Positions 32,217-40,920 of a stretch of 64,000 nucleotides of DNA are shown in pieces. The notes beneath the pieces were generated by a model. The model was not told the origin of the DNA. It did not search any database and saw only the letters and a list, made by a program, of their open reading frames with translations. This DNA is from Candidatus Melainabacteria bacterium RIFCSPLOWO2_02_FULL_35_15 (GTDB lineage Bacteria > Cyanobacteriota > Vampirovibrionia > 2-02-FULL-35-15). Location of the stretch: the NCBI GenBank assembly GCA_001784585.1, contig MFRN01000004.1:29615-93614 (forward strand), in the 5' to 3' direction. How positions within the stretch are numbered: the stretch's first letter is position 1; every line of letters begins with the position of its first letter. The position numbers were made by a program, and so were the translations under genes.

Positions 32217-33299
32217 ATGGCTGGAGCTGTTGATTCAGTTAGAACTCCGGGAGAAGTTCTTCATAAGCCTCTTCAGTCGTTTTTTCACTGGATAAACGGG
32301 AAACTTGAAGTAAAAAACAAAAGCAGTCCGACATTTTTTGAACGAACAAATGGTTATCCATTAAAAGCTACAAAAGCAGTATGGGCATTCACCCCGATAT
32401 TACAGGTTATTGGACTGTTTAATGAAAGCACCGGAAAACTTGCAAGGGCATTTTATGGTTCCTGCTGGGCAATTGTTTACACATGCTACAGACCATGGAC
32501 TTATGCCAGATCCTCGCTTCCTGAAAAAAATAATATAAAAAAAATTCCGGAGAATTATAGAATTCTTTTTAAGATAAACGAGCACTTTAGATTTGGGATG
32601 GGAACTCTGGTAAGCTCTGTCTATGGCGGCGGTGCATTTGGAATGCTCTGGTCATGGTTTAAAGGAGATGATGATCTTTTTGATAAAGCAGCAAATGTGT
32701 ACCAGACAGGTATGTTTAATCAAAATCAGATATTTGATTCAATGAACCTTGCTGAAGTTTTAAAGAGAAGATTTATTCCGGAACAATTAAAAGATTTTGA
32801 AAAAAATGAGACAAACGCAAAAGCAAAACTTGAAATGATTGATTCACTTATGTTTATTCCAAGCATTATTACAAGAGCTATGGATACCTTTAGATTATTT
32901 GGTGCAGAGTTTAGCGAAAATATTCAGAAAATTATAAATGTCTTTGCTTATCTTGGTTACGGTACCTGGGCAGCCAGATATGGCTTAATTAAACAAACAG
33001 CAGATAAAAAAATTGAACGTGGTGAAGGTTTGTTAGACGATCCAAATTCAAGCCTAAAAGGAATTGTACAAAGAGCAGATAAAATTTTTCATGACATGCA
33101 AAAATACGGAGGCAGGGCATTTTATACAATTCTGCCAGGACTTTCATGGCTGGCTGCAGGTACAGAATTATTCGGATTTAAAGAATTTGCCCAAAGTGCA
33201 TTTAAACTAGAGGGAATATTTGAAAGATTAAATCCGGCTATTGGTTCGTGGTGTATTAGAAATACATGGTTAAAGTTATTTGAAGATAACAGGTTATAA
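32217..33299 (+). CDS. Conserved-looking protein of unknown function
   Basis: 360 residues, not recognised. No signal peptide. It is rich in aromatic residues and has hydrophobic stretches (FTPILQVIGLF, LVSSVYGGGAFGMLWSWF, IINVFAYLGYGTWAARYGL, FYTILPGLSWLAAGTELFGF) that are moderately hydrophobic and might be membrane-associated helices. A weak purine-rich site precedes the ATG. Codon use looks like its neighbours. It is followed 39 bp later by pyrB on the same strand. No function is proposed. Confidence 0.7.
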   Translation: MAGAVDSVRTPGEVLHKPLQSFFHWINGKLEVKNKSSPTFFERTNGYPLKATKAVWAFTPILQVIGLFNESTGKLARAFYGSCWAIVYTCYRPWTYARSSLPEKNNIKKIPENYRILFKINEHFRFGMGTLVSSVYGGGAFGMLWSWFKGDDDLFDKAANVYQTGMFNQNQIFDSMNLAEVLKRRFIPEQLKDFEKNETNAKAKLEMIDSLMFIPSIITRAMDTFRLFGAEFSENIQKIINVFAYLGYGTWAARYGLIKQTADKKIERGEGLLDDPNSSLKGIVQRADKIFHDMQKYGGRAFYTILPGLSWLAAGTELFGFKEFAQSAFKLEGIFERLNPAIGSWCIRNTWLKLFEDNRL

Positions 33300-33338
33300 T
33301 ATTCTCAAACGATCAACAAATCAATCCAGGGTTACATT

Positions 33339-34358
33339 GTGATAAAAAAAGAAACAGAGGAGATAAAAATAAACATAACAAAGCCGGAAGATATTAATAT
33401 TGAGATTTTAGAAAAGAGAGATTTTAAGTGGAACAAAAAAAGCCTTTTATCCACCAGAGATTTATTAAAAGAAGAAATTGATCTGATACTAATTACAGCA
33501 AAGTCATTTTCAGAAATACTTACAAGAGCAGTTAAAAAAGTTCCTACCCTTCGCGGCAAAGTAATTATTAATTTGTTTTACGAAAACAGTACCAGAACAA
33601 GATCCAGCTTTGAGCTGGCAGGAAAGTATTTATCCGGAGATGTTACAAACTTTTCTGTCTCCACTTCATCTGTTAAAAAAGGGGAAACTCTTCAGGATAC
33701 TGCCCAGACACTCATTCAGATGGGGGCAGATGCAGTAATAATAAGACATCAGCACTCGGGAATTCCATTTCAGCTTGCAAAATTAATGCCAGAAAATATT
33801 TCATTAATCAACGCCGGCGACGGTACAAACGAACATCCTACGCAGGCTCTTTTGGATCTGTATACCATAAAAGAAGCTCTGGATATCGTCAGCGGAAGGA
33901 AAATAGCAATTGTAGGAGATATTTTACACAGCAGGGTAGCCAGATCAAATATATGGCTTTTACAAAAGCTGGGAATGGACATTCATGTCTGTGGTCCACC
34001 CACACTTTTGCCAAAGAGTTTTTCTGACTATGGTGTAAAAGTCCACTGGAACTTAAATGATGCCATCAAGGACGCTGACATAGTAATGGCACTCAGGTTA
34101 CAGATGGAAAGACAATCAAAAGGTTTAATTCCATCTCTTGATGAATATCACAGACTATTTGGGCTTGATCATGAAAAAATAAAACTAGCAAAGAAAAATG
34201 TAAAACTACTTCACCCGGGCCCGGTAAACAGAGGAGTCGAAGTTACTTCAGAGCTGGCTGATGATCTGAATTATTCTCTTATAAACAAACAGGTTGCAAA
34301 TGGTGTAGCAGTAAGAATGGCGCTTTTGTATCTGTTAATATTTGCAGCAGGAAAATAG
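33339..34358 (+). CDS. pyrB: Aspartate carbamoyltransferase catalytic chain
   Basis: Second step of pyrimidine synthesis. 339 residues from GTG 33339, with about 30 residues more than usual at the N-terminus (Lys/Glu-rich). Motifs: carbamoyl-phosphate loop FYENSTRTRSSFELAGK (about 85-101), SVKKGETLQDT, IIRHQHSGIPFQLA, aspartate-binding GDGTNEHPTQALLDLYT, and LHPGPVNRGVE. No regulatory pyrI or dihydroorotase gene is adjacent. Next gene, gcvPA, begins 17 bp later. Confidence 0.95.
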   Translation: MIKKETEEIKINITKPEDINIEILEKRDFKWNKKSLLSTRDLLKEEIDLILITAKSFSEILTRAVKKVPTLRGKVIINLFYENSTRTRSSFELAGKYLSGDVTNFSVSTSSVKKGETLQDTAQTLIQMGADAVIIRHQHSGIPFQLAKLMPENISLINAGDGTNEHPTQALLDLYTIKEALDIVSGRKIAIVGDILHSRVARSNIWLLQKLGMDIHVCGPPTLLPKSFSDYGVKVHWNLNDAIKDADIVMALRLQMERQSKGLIPSLDEYHRLFGLDHEKIKLAKKNVKLLHPGPVNRGVEVTSELADDLNYSLINKQVANGVAVRMALLYLLIFAAGK

Positions 34359-34375
34359 AAAAGTGAAGACAGGTT

Positions 34376-35788
34376 ATGGAAACATTGGCTAAAAATCCTA
34401 AAAAAGATAAAGACAGTTCAAAATTAGAAATTTCTATGAGGCCCATACCTTACCTGCCACACACTAATGAAGATCGAAAAGAAATGTTTGATTTTCTTGG
34501 CATTAAGTCTATGGACGATTTGCTAAAAAGTATTCCGGAAGAATTAAGGAGTTTTGAACTTAATATTCCGGACGGAAAATCAGAAATAGAAATTACCGAG
34601 GAGTTTCGTAAACTTTCAAATAAAAATGTTTCTTTAGCAGAACAAATTTCATTTTGCGGCGGAGGTGTTTATCACAGATATATTCCAAGTGTAGTTAACG
34701 AAATAATTTCAAAAGGTGAGTTTTATACAGCTTATACACCATATCAGCCGGAGGTAAGTCAGGGTACATTACAGGCCATATATGAGTTTCAGAGTTTAGT
34801 CTGCAATCTTACAGGAATGGATGCTGCCAATGCTTCTGTTTATGATGGCTCTACTGCTGTTGTGGAAGCTGCTCTTATGGCTTGTAGAATTACAAAAAGA
34901 AAGAAAATTCTCGTAGCGAAAAATATTAACCCTGAAGCCATTCAGGTCTGTAAAACCTATTCATGGGGCTTAAATCTTGAATTAGAATTTATGGATTTTG
35001 AAAATGGGGTTATTGATTTAGAAAAATTAAAATTGCATATAGATGAAGAAACTGCATGTTTTGTAATTTCATATCCAAATTTTGCAGGCTGCATTGAACC
35101 TGTTTCTAAAATTGCTGAAATTGTCCACAGTAAAGGTGCACTGCTTGTATCTAATGTAGATCTTATAAACCTGGCTGTATTAAAATCCCCTAAAGAGTCA
35201 GGTATAGATATAGCAGCTGGAGATGGGCAGTCACTTGGAAATTTTTCAAATTACGGCGGGCCGCATGTAGGTTTTATAAGCTGTTTAAAAGATTCAGTAA
35301 GACAGCTTCCGGGAAGAATTGTAGGGCTTACAAAAGACATAGAAGGAAAAAGAGCTTTCACTTTAACTTTACAAACCAGAGAACAGCACATAAGACGCGA
35401 ACATGCTACCAGTAACATTTGCACTAATCAGTCTTTAAATGCTTTGGCTGTCTTAGTCTATCTGGCATACATGGGACCTCAGGGTTTGAAAAAGATAGCT
35501 GAAATTTCACTAAATCGTGCTCATTACCTGGCAGAGAAGCTTACTAAAGATATTAAAAATTGCAAACTTGCATTTAATGCACCATTCTTTAGTGAATTTG
35601 TACTTGAAATACCAATAAGTGCATCAAAACTAATAGCCATCTTATCAAAAGAGAATATACTGCCAGGGCTTGACTTAAATGAAATAGATGGATATAAAAC
35701 AAACCAGGTACTTGTATCGGTTACTGAGATAAACAATATGGAACAAATAAATTATTTTGTTGAAAGATTAAAAAAATTATTTTCATAA
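34376..35788 (+). CDS. gcvPA: Glycine dehydrogenase (decarboxylating) subunit 1
   Basis: One half of the split P-protein, a PLP enzyme that decarboxylates glycine in the glycine cleavage system. 470 residues: RPIPYLPHTNEDRKEMFDFLG (22-42), FCGGGVYHRYIPSVVNEI, FYTAYTPYQPEVSQGTLQAIYEFQS, DAANASVYDGSTAVVEAALMA and TREQHIRREHATSNICTNQSL. The PLP lysine resides in subunit 2 (gcvPB), which is not found here; two small genes follow instead. A double-ACT regulator of GcvR type lies at 62.5 kb. Confidence 0.92.
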   Translation: METLAKNPKKDKDSSKLEISMRPIPYLPHTNEDRKEMFDFLGIKSMDDLLKSIPEELRSFELNIPDGKSEIEITEEFRKLSNKNVSLAEQISFCGGGVYHRYIPSVVNEIISKGEFYTAYTPYQPEVSQGTLQAIYEFQSLVCNLTGMDAANASVYDGSTAVVEAALMACRITKRKKILVAKNINPEAIQVCKTYSWGLNLELEFMDFENGVIDLEKLKLHIDEETACFVISYPNFAGCIEPVSKIAEIVHSKGALLVSNVDLINLAVLKSPKESGIDIAAGDGQSLGNFSNYGGPHVGFISCLKDSVRQLPGRIVGLTKDIEGKRAFTLTLQTREQHIRREHATSNICTNQSLNALAVLVYLAYMGPQGLKKIAEISLNRAHYLAEKLTKDIKNCKLAFNAPFFSEFVLEIPISASKLIAILSKENILPGLDLNEIDGYKTNQVLVSVTEINNMEQINYFVERLKKLFS

Positions 35789-35801
35789 ATGGAGGTTTTC
35801 A

Positions 35802-36008
35802 ATGGGAATAAGTAAATCAAACATAGTAGATATAGCATCAGACTGGTCGCTGGAATCCGGGGAATTAAAAAATGCAATTGGCCGTGCACTCATGGCAATC
35901 AGCGATGCCATAGACTCTATAGAAGCACAGAATGATGATGACATAGTAGATGGTTTAGAAGAAATTGCAAATGAATTATATGAGCTAGTAGAGGAACAAG
36001 AGGAATAA
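35802..36008 (+). CDS. Small acidic helical protein
   Basis: 68 residues; GGAGG lies 8 bp upstream of ATG. Composition: helical and acidic (IGRALMAISDAIDSIEAQN, DGLEEIANELYELVEEQEE). No family is recognised. Spacing of 13 bp after gcvPA implies co-transcription. Its last six codons including the stop are repeated 123 bp downstream, marking an inserted repeat element. Confidence 0.65.
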   Translation: MGISKSNIVDIASDWSLESGELKNAIGRALMAISDAIDSIEAQNDDDIVDGLEEIANELYELVEEQEE

Positions 36009-36113
36009 CAGAAAATCTAAGCGAGGATTTTTCAAAAGCAAAAATCCGAGCGCATGAAGTGAGATATCTAATAGCCGAGGAATCTGCGTAGCAGTTTCGA
36101 GGCGTTTGAAAAA
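36009..36113. mobile_element. Structured repeat element E between two small genes
   Basis: 105 bp flanked by an 18-bp imperfect direct repeat (16 of 18) that begins GAGGAACA and contains the stop codon and end of the upstream gene (35991-36008 and 36114-36131). It contains a strong hairpin GGATTTTT/AAAAATCC (36024-36048) and a second, CTGC-GTA-GCAG centred stem near 36088. No protein is encoded. Confidence 0.6.
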
Positions 36114-36142
36114 GAGGAACAGGAAGAATAAGGAGAAAAAGT

Positions 36143-36325
36143 ATGCTTAAAGTTTTAATGAAATTAACTGGTATTGGAAAAAGACCAGCAGCAAATACAC
36201 CTGAATTAAAGCCAGAACTTAAAGAAGAGTCAGGTTTACCTAAAGAATTAACAGATGAAATCAAAAGATGGCGCTATATACAAGGTTATGCAAATTCTTT
36301 ACGTGCTCACATGGGTGAACGCTAA
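36143..36325 (+). CDS. Small basic protein
   Basis: 60 residues; AGGAG 7 bp before ATG is a strong ribosome site. Sequence: hydrophobic start (LKVLMKLTGIG), a Pro/Glu stretch (PELKPELKEES), then a helical basic end (KRWRYIQGYANSLRAHMGER). No family recognised. It follows the inserted element and ends in a 4-bp stop overlap (CTAA) with the CPBP protease gene on the other strand. Confidence 0.6.
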   Translation: MLKVLMKLTGIGKRPAANTPELKPELKEESGLPKELTDEIKRWRYIQGYANSLRAHMGER

Positions 36326-36900
36326 ATATTTTTCTTATTTGCCATTCTGGTTAATAAAACCATCCCGATAAAATTATTTGTAAAATGAGCTACAATCGGC
36401 AGCCAGAGAGAATTTGATAAAAAGAAAAGATATGCAAAAAGTGCTGCAGAACAGGTAGCCCATACAGCATAAATCCAGTATTTTTTCCCGGGAAAATGTA
36501 ATAAGCCAAATGCAAGACTGGATAAAATTATTCCAATTCTCGGAAAAAGAAGTCCACGAAAAAAAACCTCTTCATTAAATCCTGATATAAATGACAGCAA
36601 GAAAAGATCTATAAATTTTAAATTTTTAAATGCCGGTGAAAGAACCTGTTCAAACAGTTCAACAGCCTCGTAGAATTTTTTGGTTTTCTTTGCAAAAAAA
36701 TAAAATCCATAACCAGCCAGAGCCAGTCCAAAGCCTGTTAATAAGCCTTCAAATAAAATCCAAAGACTAAAATTGAAATATTTATACACATTATCTTTTG
36801 GAAAAAAATAAATCCATAATATTGAAATTAACAATATTGCTATCTGAGGAGTAACAATCATCCAGATTGTTTTTTCTCTTGTAACTTCAGGTCTGGACAC
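36322..36900 (-). CDS. CPBP-family intramembrane metalloprotease
   Basis: 192 residues with about five or six membrane segments. The CPBP/CAAX-type motif is present: FNEEVFFRGLLFPRIG (about 109-124, EExxxR), then ASLAFGLLHF (FxxxH) and the final VAHFTNNFIG (HxxxN). Such proteases process membrane proteins or protect against peptides; the substrate is unknown. Its first codons overlap the end of truB by 14 bp, so it is the last gene of the translation operon. Confidence 0.85.
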   Translation of the reverse strand: MSRPEVTREKTIWMIVTPQIAILLISILWIYFFPKDNVYKYFNFSLWILFEGLLTGFGLALAGYGFYFFAKKTKKFYEAVELFEQVLSPAFKNLKFIDLFLLSFISGFNEEVFFRGLLFPRIGIILSSLAFGLLHFPGKKYWIYAVWATCSAALFAYLFFLSNSLWLPIVAHFTNNFIGMVLLTRMANKKNI

Positions 36901-37786
36901 TGGAAACCATCCCCTCTTTTAAAAATATTTTCTTTGGTTTAAGCATATAATTTTCTGTCAATAAACCAATACCGATTAATCTATCATTAGTATCCAGTAT
37001 TTGTAAGTTTTTGTTTATATTAGGCATAAAATCCAGTGAAACTTTTATTTCTCTGCCATGCATTATTTCATTTATTTGTTTTGAATCCAGGTGTATTTTT
37101 TTAAGTTTAATAACATCCTGTGGTTGTATTAAATAATTAAAAATGTTTGTTTTATTTATTAACTCAGGAGATACACTCTCCTGAATAGTAAACCCATTTC
37201 CTGTAATTCTCTGAAGTCTGGATAAAACTGCACATGAATTAAGGACATTTCCAAGATCTCTGGCAAGAGAGCGAATGTAGGTACCACCAGAGCAATGGAT
37301 TTTTAAATTCAACCGTGGTGGAGTGTATAAAATGATTTCAATCGAATAAATCTCAATTTCTCTTTCATTCATTTTGTCCTGAGAAATCTTATTTTCTCTC
37401 GCAAGATCATATGACCTGTTTCCATTTATTTTTATAGCAGAATATATCGGCGGCTTTTGTCTTATTTTTCCAAAAAATTGCTTCGATACATTTTTTATTT
37501 CATCGACAGATGGAATAAAATTTGATTTTTTTATGACTTGTCCTGTAATATCATCCGTATCGGTTCCAGTTCCAAAAGTAATTTCAGCCAGATAAATTTT
37601 ATCCTGCGGCAAATATTCAAGCAATCTTGTCGCATCCCCCACACCAATGACTAAAACTCCACCAGCAAACGGATCAAGCGTACCGCTGTGTCCTGTTTTT
37701 TTTATGCCCAGAGATTTACGCAGTATTGCCACAACATCGTGAGATGTACAGTCAGGAGGTTTATTTATGTTTAGAAATCCAAACAT
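36887..37786 (-). CDS. truB: tRNA pseudouridine(55) synthase
   Basis: Forms pseudouridine 55 in the T-loop of tRNAs. 299 residues: NKPPDCTSHDVVAILRKSL (8-26), catalytic Asp in HSGTLDPFAGGVLVIG (about 37-52), LPQDKIYLAEITFGTGTDTDD, KQFFGKIRQKPPIYSAIKINGNRSYDLAR, and HCSGGTYIRSLARDLG. A C-terminal PUA-like domain follows. Third from last in the nusA operon, 26 bp after rbfA. Confidence 0.96.
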   Translation of the reverse strand: MFGFLNINKPPDCTSHDVVAILRKSLGIKKTGHSGTLDPFAGGVLVIGVGDATRLLEYLPQDKIYLAEITFGTGTDTDDITGQVIKKSNFIPSVDEIKNVSKQFFGKIRQKPPIYSAIKINGNRSYDLARENKISQDKMNEREIEIYSIEIILYTPPRLNLKIHCSGGTYIRSLARDLGNVLNSCAVLSRLQRITGNGFTIQESVSPELINKTNIFNYLIQPQDVIKLKKIHLDSKQINEIMHGREIKVSLDFMPNINKNLQILDTNDRLIGIGLLTENYMLKPKKIFLKEGMVSSVQT

Positions 37787-37811
37787 GTTTTACAAAAAAG
37801 CGATAAATAGC

Positions 37812-38171
37812 CTACAGTTCTTCCCGTTTAATCTTTTCAAGCAATTCAGTAATCCTATCTCCACGTTCTAATGAATCATCCAGTTTGAAAACCAGCTCTG
37901 GTGCAAATCTTATCCTTAATCTTCTGCAAAGCTCGCCCCTTAAAAATCCACTGGCATTTTCAAGTGCAGCAAGGGTACCGGTTTTTTGTGCTTCTTCTCC
38001 ATAAACACTAAAAAAAACTTTTACATTCCGCAGGTCACCGGACACTTCAACATCTGTTATAGAAACTAACCCGCCAATCCTGTCATCTTTAATTTCATTT
38101 CTTTGAATTATTTCAGAAAGTTCTCTTTTGATTTGATGACTGATTCGATCCGAACGATTATATGACTTCAT
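37812..38171 (-). CDS. rbfA: Ribosome-binding factor A
   Basis: Assembly factor for the 30S 5' domain and cold adaptation. 119 residues, single KH-like domain: SDRISHQIKRELSEIIQRN (6-24), LVSITDVEVSGDLRNVKVFFSVYG, ALENASGFLRGELCRRLRIRFAPELVFKLDDSLERGDRI. Follows infB with a 12-bp gap. Confidence 0.95.
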   Translation of the reverse strand: MKSYNRSDRISHQIKRELSEIIQRNEIKDDRIGGLVSITDVEVSGDLRNVKVFFSVYGEEAQKTGTLAALENASGFLRGELCRRLRIRFAPELVFKLDDSLERGDRITELLEKIKREEL

Positions 38172-38183
38172 AACAGATTCTCC

Positions 38184-40643
38184 TTAAGAGCTGGTTCTTT
38201 CTTTCTCAATTATAGTAAAACATTCTACCTGATCTCCCTCCTCCAGATCCTGAAACTGATCAAATGAAATACCACATTCAAATCCGGTCTGGACTTCACG
38301 GGCATCATCCTTAAATCGTTTTAAGCCATCAATTTTTCCTTCAAAAATAATTTTTCCGCTGCGTTTAACTTTTGCAATCTGATTTCTCTGTACTTTTCCT
38401 TCTGTCACATAACAACCAGCGATTTTATTTCCTTTTCCGTAAGTAAATATCTTACGGACTTCAGCAACGCCTAATTTAACTTCTTCTTTTTCCGGCTCAA
38501 GCAAACCTAAAACAGCTTTTTCAAGATCTTCTGTTATTTTATAAATAATTTCATAAAGTCTTATATCAACACCCTGATCTGTAGCAGCTTTCTGGGCATT
38601 TGCATCTGCATTTACGTGAAACCCGATAACAATTGCATTTGTGCTTGCTGCCAGATTAATATCATTTTCAGAAATATTTCCACTGCCTACATGTACCGGC
38701 CTTACAAGAACATCTTTTGTTGAAAGGTTTACTATTTCTTTAGCTACAGCTTCGGCAGAACCATGTACATCTGCTTTTATAATAATTTTAAGTTCATGAG
38801 CCTGCCCTTCTCTAACCTTTGAAGCAAAATCCATAAGACCAAAAACTCTATGACTTTCCTGCTCTTTTAATAATCTTTGGCCTGCCACTTCTTTTGCTTC
38901 CTGATAAGTCTTATAGACCTGGAAGGTATCCCCTGCATTTGGAACATCAGGTAAACCAATAATTTCTACAGGCATTGACGGTGGAGCTTCTTCTACTTCT
39001 TTGCTGTGATCATCAAACATTGCTCTTACACGTCCTGCCACCTTACCGGCCACCAAACAATCTCCTTTTCTTAAAGTCCCGTTTTGCACTAAAAGATGTG
39101 CAACAGGTCCTCTTTCTTTTGATAGCTGTGCTTCTATTACTGCACCTACTGCTAATCTGTTTGGATTTGCTCTAAGTTTATTTGCCAGTTCAGCATCAGC
39201 TACAAGTGTAATCTTTGTCAAAAGATCATCCAGATTTAATCTTTTCTTTGCACTGATTTTTGAGCAAACTGTTTTACCTCCATAATCTTCCACTAAAAGA
39301 TCATGCTCAGTCAGCTGCCCAAGAAGCTTGTCAGGTTGTGCTTCTGGTTTATCAATTTTATTCAGTGCAATTACAATAGGCACGCCTGCGGCCCTGGCAT
39401 GATTAATAGCTTCAATGGTTTGCGGCATAACACCATCATCAGCAGCTACTACTAAAATAGCAATATCAGTGACCTGTGCACCGCGTGCACGCATAGCAGT
39501 AAATGCCTCATGACCAGGAGTATCTAAAAAAGTAATTTTTCTTTTTCTTCCGTCATAGTCCAAAATTTCAACCTGATATGCTCCGATATGCTGGGTAATA
39601 CCACCTGCTTCCTGATCAGTAATCTTAAATTTTGTTTCTCTAATAGCATCAAGCAACGATGTTTTGCCATGATCAACGTGTCCCATAATAGTTACAACAG
39701 GAGGTCTTGGTAATAAATCAGCTTCAGCTTCAAGCGAAATATCTGCCTGTAAATTCTTTTCTTCCTCTTCTGTTTCCGTAACCACTTCATATCCAAGAGA
39801 TTTTGCACATTCTATAGCTACTTCAAGCTCAATAGTCTGGTTTACTGTTTTTATGATTCCCTTTGCAAATAAATTTTTTACTACTTCTGTCTCAGGCAAA
39901 AGCAACCTGTCTGCAAGTTCTTTTACTGACAGCGCTCTGGGTATAACAACTACAGCTGGTTTAGCTGTGATTGCAGATGTTTCAGGCTCTTTTTCTTTTT
40001 TTTCTCTTTGCTGGTGGGGTGTCCTGGAAGGCCTTTTGGTTCTCCCCATCATTGATGGAACCATCGTAGGTTTTGCTACACGAAATGGCTGAATCGGCAG
40101 GTTTGTTAAAGGCTCATGTTTTTTAGGTTCTACACCTGATTCTTCTTTTTTGGGTTGTATGCGGGGAATTACGGGTGGACTAACTATAGATTCTGCTTTA
40201 ACAATTTTTACTGCACTTGAACCAACACCAGGTTGTTTACTTTCACCTGGAGGTAATTCCTGCGGCTTATCTTCAGTAATAACAGCTGGTGGTTTAATTC
40301 TTCTTACAATTTTTAACTGCTTTTTAACCGGTGGCGGAGGTTCTGGTATTACTTCAGGTTCTTTGGCAGCTTTAGATTTTGATTTTTTTTCTTCTTTTAG
40401 TTCATCAGTTATGTTTTCAACATTTATATTAATCCCACGCTCCTGAAGTGCAATTAAAATTTTTCCCATTACAGTATCATCAATAGAACTTGATGCACTT
40501 TTTACAGGATAGCCCAGATTTTCACAGATAGAAATAATTTGCTTGGTGAGACTGGTTTGTTTTTGTTTGCGAACCTTTTGATCCTGTTCATCAGAGGTAA
40601 CAACGCGGGTAATATCATAAATACGGGCTTTTGTGGTGGTCAT
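38184..40643 (-). CDS. infB: Translation initiation factor IF-2
   Basis: GTPase placing fMet-tRNA on the small subunit. 819 residues. The N-terminal 225 residues are a Lys/Pro-rich variable region. A second small domain ([21 protein letters not shown], about 235-255) follows. GTPase core: [18 protein letters not shown] (G1), DTPGHEAF (G3), NKIDKPEAQ (G4), SAKK (G5), then domains II, III and IV with [17 protein letters not shown] and [18 protein letters not shown]. The ATG overlaps the ylxR stop (ATGA), implying translational coupling. Confidence 0.97.
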   Translation of the reverse strand: MTTTKARIYDITRVVTSDEQDQKVRKQKQTSLTKQIISICENLGYPVKSASSSIDDTVMGKILIALQERGININVENITDELKEEKKSKSKAAKEPEVIPEPPPPVKKQLKIVRRIKPPAVITEDKPQELPPGESKQPGVGSSAVKIVKAESIVSPPVIPRIQPKKEESGVEPKKHEPLTNLPIQPFRVAKPTMVPSMMGRTKRPSRTPHQQREKKEKEPETSAITAKPAVVVIPRALSVKELADRLLLPETEVVKNLFAKGIIKTVNQTIELEVAIECAKSLGYEVVTETEEEEKNLQADISLEAEADLLPRPPVVTIMGHVDHGKTSLLDAIRETKFKITDQEAGGITQHIGAYQVEILDYDGRKRKITFLDTPGHEAFTAMRARGAQVTDIAILVVAADDGVMPQTIEAINHARAAGVPIVIALNKIDKPEAQPDKLLGQLTEHDLLVEDYGGKTVCSKISAKKRLNLDDLLTKITLVADAELANKLRANPNRLAVGAVIEAQLSKERGPVAHLLVQNGTLRKGDCLVAGKVAGRVRAMFDDHSKEVEEAPPSMPVEIIGLPDVPNAGDTFQVYKTYQEAKEVAGQRLLKEQESHRVFGLMDFASKVREGQAHELKIIIKADVHGSAEAVAKEIVNLSTKDVLVRPVHVGSGNISENDINLAASTNAIVIGFHVNADANAQKAATDQGVDIRLYEIIYKITEDLEKAVLGLLEPEKEEVKLGVAEVRKIFTYGKGNKIAGCYVTEGKVQRNQIAKVKRSGKIIFEGKIDGLKRFKDDAREVQTGFECGISFDQFQDLEEGDQVECFTIIEKERTSS

Positions 40644-40918
40644 CTTGCTAACACCACCTTCCCGGAAAATTCTTCTAATTTAGGAATAACGTTTTCCAGA
40701 CTTCTTAGTGAAACCCTGAGCATCTTTGGAATCCTTTTTTCTTTTATTGCCAAATTTATACAAGTAGTTGATTTGCATAAATAAACTGATCTACCCAGTT
40801 GAAATCTGCCAGGATTTAAAACTATTTCACCAGAACATTTAGTCAAACGAATAAGCTCATTCCGCAATAACTGATTCCGACATGAAATACATTGTCTGAT
40901 TGGAAATTTCTTGTTAAT
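40640..40918 (-). CDS. ylxR: YlxR family RNA-binding protein with probable ATT start
   Basis: 92 residues if translation begins at ATT 40918, six bases after GGAGGG. This adds the hallmark YlxR beginning INKKFPIRQCISCRNQLLRNELIRL; no ATG, GTG or TTG lies between an upstream stop and the internal TTG at 40867, which would remove the two Cys. The rest, NPGRFQLGRSVYLCKSTTCINLAI, fits DUF448/YlxR. Family members bind RNA and associate with nusA and infB. The gene lies between them here, as usual, and overlaps infB by 4 bp. The start is inference but strongly favoured by homology pattern. Confidence 0.8.
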   Translation of the reverse strand: MNKKFPIRQCISCRNQLLRNELIRLTKCSGEIVLNPGRFQLGRSVYLCKSTTCINLAIKEKRIPKMLRVSLRSLENVIPKLEEFSGKVVLAR

Positions 40919-40920
40919 TT

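Noticed and set aside
39853-40446. Plus-strand frames opposite infB
   Set aside because: Long frames opposite the low-complexity Lys/Pro-rich part of IF-2; no start signals.
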